Source: JACCTU01 sp963798985 (lineage in GTDB: Bacteria; Actinomycetota; Thermoleophilia; Gaiellales; Gaiellaceae). From it: a DNA stretch of 64,000 nucleotides. Positions within the stretch are counted from its first letter, which is position 1; every line of letters starts with the position of its first letter. The position numbers were made by a program, and so were the translations under genes. Below are positions 62,444 through 64,000 of this stretch, piece after piece. The stretch covers positions 124,001 to 188,000 of the forward strand of contig CAWCVL010000005.1 of assembly GCA_963798985.1 (NCBI GenBank). The letters are read 5' to 3'. The notes below the pieces were generated by a model. That model was not told the DNA's origin and ran no database searches. It saw only the letters and a program-made list of their open reading frames with translations.

Positions 62444-63068
62444 TTGACGCCGCAGACTGGAGCATCGAGCACGGGGGCGGATTCGAGACGGTCGGGTGAC
62501 GGCGCTCGTCGCGGGAACTGCGCCCTGCGACTAGCGGAAGAGCAGCAGTGGGCCGAACTGTCGCCCCACGATGTCGAGCGCCTGCTCTCGGGTCTGCCCA
62601 TCGGCTGGTGGATCGCCGGTGGCTGGGCACTCGATCGGGAAGGGCGAGAGCCGCACAAGGACATCGACGTCGCGGTGCTGCGCCCCGACCACGAGGCGCT
62701 GCGCGAATACCTCGCCGACTGGGACCTCCGGATCGCGTACGACGGAACGCTCAGGCCGTGGACTCGGCGGACCGGTGGGCCCGCCGGAGAATGCGGTGTG
62801 GGCGCGCCCGACCCGCGGGGACCAGTGGCACATCGACTTCAAGATCGAAGCCGTCGAAGGCGACGAGTGGGTCTACCGGCGCGACCCCGCAGTGCGCAGG
62901 CGAGTGGCCGACATCGGTGTCGTCGTCGACGGGATCCCGTACCTCACACCGGAGCTCGCGCACCTCTACGCGACGCGAGAACTCAGAGCTCAGCGAGCTT
63001 GAGCGCGCGACGGGCACGTCGCGGCGGACGGCCCGCTCGGCGAGGTCGTTCGCGCCTACGTCGGCTGA
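62444..63068 (+). pseudogene. Aminoglycoside-type nucleotidyltransferase, frame broken
   Basis: A protein of the ANT(2'')/JHP933-like nucleotidyltransferase fold. The core is IGWWIAGGWALDREGREPH followed by KDIDVAVLRPDHEALREYL, with GGW and DxD as metal and nucleotide sites. A shift near 62770 carries it to frame 3 (WHIDFKIEAVEGDEWVYRRD, GIPYLTPELAHLYATREL). A stop at 63000-63002 comes before a recognisable C terminus (DGHVAADGPLGEVVRAYVG, ending 63068) in the same frame. Both a sequence error and a decayed gene are possible. No normal start is clear; TTG 62444 is the first in frame. Confidence 0.6.
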
Positions 63069-63772
63069 GCGCGGCCCTCGTGGCGAGTCTCCTCGACTCC
63101 CGAGACGAAGCGGTAGCCCATGCGCGGCTCGGTGATGAAGTGCCGTGGTCGGGCGGGGTCGCGTTCGAGTTTGCGGCGGATCTGGGCGAGATAGACGCGG
63201 AGGTAGTTCGTCTCGCGCTCGTACTGCGGGCCCCACACCTCCTGGAGGAGCTGGCGCTGGCTGACGAGTCTCCCTGGATTGCGGACGAGCACCTCGACGA
63301 TCTGCCACTCCTTCGCGGTCAGCTTGACCTCCGTCCCGTCACGGACGATGCGCTTCGCGACGAGGTCCACGGTGAAGTCACTGGTCTCGACGACCGCCTC
63401 CTCCTCTGCGGGCGTGGTCCGACGCACCGTTGCCCGAAGACGCGCAAGCAGCTCGTCCATGCCGAACGGCTTGGTGACGTAGTCGTCGGCGCCTGCGTCG
63501 AGGGCGCCGACCTTGTCCGCCTCGCGGTCCCTCACCGACAGCACGATGATCGGCACACGGCTCCAACCGCGCAGGCCGCGAATCACCTCGATGCCGTCGA
63601 TCCCCGGCAGGCCGAGATCGAGGACGACGACGTCCGGATGCGTCCGCGCGGCCAGGTCCAGCGCCTCTTCTCCGGTCGACGCCAGCTCGACGTCGAAACC
63701 GCGGGCGCGGAGGTTCGTGTTCAGGGCGCGGCGAATCTGCGGCTCGTCGTCGACGACGAGGATCCGGGTCAC
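63056..63772 (-). CDS. kdpE: Response regulator, OmpR/KdpE family
   Basis: A 238-residue two-component regulator. The receiver domain has acidic ILVVDDEPQIRRAL, the phospho-acceptor Asp in DVVVLDLGLPGIDG (about residue 51) and the Lys of DDYVTKPFG (about 101). The C-terminal winged helix is LTAKEWQIVEVLVRNPGRLV (about 152) with TNYLRVYLAQIRRKLE. The YLRVYLAQIRRKLE wording is typical of KdpE, the regulator of the KdpFABC potassium ATPase. GTG 63772 overlaps the kinase stop. No kdp transport gene is in the window. Confidence 0.9.
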   Translation of the reverse strand: MTRILVVDDEPQIRRALNTNLRARGFDVELASTGEEALDLAARTHPDVVVLDLGLPGIDGIEVIRGLRGWSRVPIIVLSVRDREADKVGALDAGADDYVTKPFGMDELLARLRATVRRTTPAEEEAVVETSDFTVDLVAKRIVRDGTEVKLTAKEWQIVEVLVRNPGRLVSQRQLLQEVWGPQYERETNYLRVYLAQIRRKLERDPARPRHFITEPRMGYRFVSGVEETRHEGRAQPT

Positions 63773-64000
63773 GTGACGGCTTCCAGCCGCACCACGACGG
63801 TGATGCCGCCGCCGGGAGTGTCGTCGACTTCGATCGTGCCGCCCATCGCCTCGACGAAGCCGCGCGCCACCGCGAGCCCGAGCCCGATGCCGTCGCGTGT
63901 GCCTGCGTCGCCCAGCCGCTGAAACGGGAGGAACATGCGCTCACGATCGGCGGGCGGGACACCGGGGCCGCGATCGACGACGCGGATGTCGACCTTCCCG
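63769..64000 (-). CDS. kdpD: Sensor histidine kinase, C-terminal part (KdpD-like; runs past the window)
   Basis: The last 76 residues of a histidine kinase; the rest lies beyond 64000. Visible HATPase motifs are the G1 box VDRGPGVPP, the F box RMFLPFQRLGD and the G2 box GIGLGLAVARGFVEAMGG, ending ITVVVRLEAVT. Its TGA overlaps the regulator's GTG. The KdpD assignment rests on the adjacent KdpE-type regulator and the F-box wording, since the N-terminal sensor domain is not in view. Confidence 0.8.
   Translation of the reverse strand, partial: GKVDIRVVDRGPGVPPADRERMFLPFQRLGDAGTRDGIGLGLAVARGFVEAMGGTIEVDDTPGGGITVVVRLEAVT

Overview
The window is about 64 kb of very GC-rich chromosomal DNA with densely packed genes, many GTG/TTG starts and frequent 4-bp ATGA/GTGA overlaps between neighbouring genes. 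Gene content points to an actinobacterium. Examples are a SigR/RsrA-type sigma/anti-sigma pair, the LytR_C and DUF4242 families, tandem Ig-like surface proteins, and a collagen-like secreted protein with the N-terminal LVLSMIALFVALSGTGYAA signature. I infer class Thermoleophilia (Solirubrobacterales/Gaiellales-like), but no rRNA or phylogenetic marker is present to prove it. No plasmid or phage backbone is visible.

Layout. 1-13.5 kb is housekeeping: an SDR enzyme, hotdog protein, NAD synthetase, Nudix hydrolase, GNAT acetyltransferase, signal peptidase I, a saccharopine-dehydrogenase-like reductase with ClpS, an aminotransferase, an epimerase, a SIS-domain isomerase, a thioesterase with M16 peptidase, and a beta-lactamase-fold protein. 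13.5-19 kb holds acetyl-CoA synthetase with an M24 peptidase, then two paralogous Ig-like secreted proteins. 19-25.7 kb is one operon: amidohydrolase, the three subunits of a molybdenum hydroxylase, a cyclophilin lipoprotein and a MocA-like nucleotidyltransferase. 25.8-29.1 kb reads the other way: HtrA, a YbdK-type glutamate-cysteine ligase, an HMA metallochaperone, an ECF sigma factor and its zinc anti-sigma factor. 29.1-36 kb has a NYN nuclease, collagen-like protein, aconitase and a molybdate-uptake operon (HTH-TOBE regulator, ModA, ModB, ModC). 36-41.4 kb is metal and vitamin transport: a ZIP transporter, a TPP riboswitch with a CytX-like permease, and a multicopper oxidase-ZIP operon divergent from its probable DtxR/MntR regulator across a 20-bp palindrome. 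41.4-50.7 kb is mixed metabolism, an ABC exporter and a small glycosyltransferase operon.

51-55.4 kb is the most clearly acquired region. A tRNA-Arg(CCT) gene is followed by two further exact 42-bp copies of its 3' half, about 2.5 and 1.8 kb apart. They delimit two tandem islands, one with an MMPL exporter and one with a secreted zinc metalloprotease; neither carries an integrase. After them come a large LuxR-type regulator and a run of small secreted or membrane proteins of unknown function, including a cysteine-rich protein/DUF1360 cluster. The window ends in a KdpDE-type two-component system.

Molybdenum links two regions: the Mo-hydroxylase operon with its MocA-like enzyme needs the molybdate imported by ModABC. 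Redox and metal handling link HtrA/YbdK/HMA/SigR-RsrA with the MCO/ZIP/DtxR cluster.

Two cautions. At least a dozen genes, including the essential nadE and lepB, carry one or two single-base frameshifts, mostly one extra G or C. I read these as consensus indel errors rather than pseudogenes. A structured ~100-bp repeat with two hairpins occurs three times, each starting at the stop codon of a gene, and its stem shows a compensatory base change; I know of no described family it belongs to.
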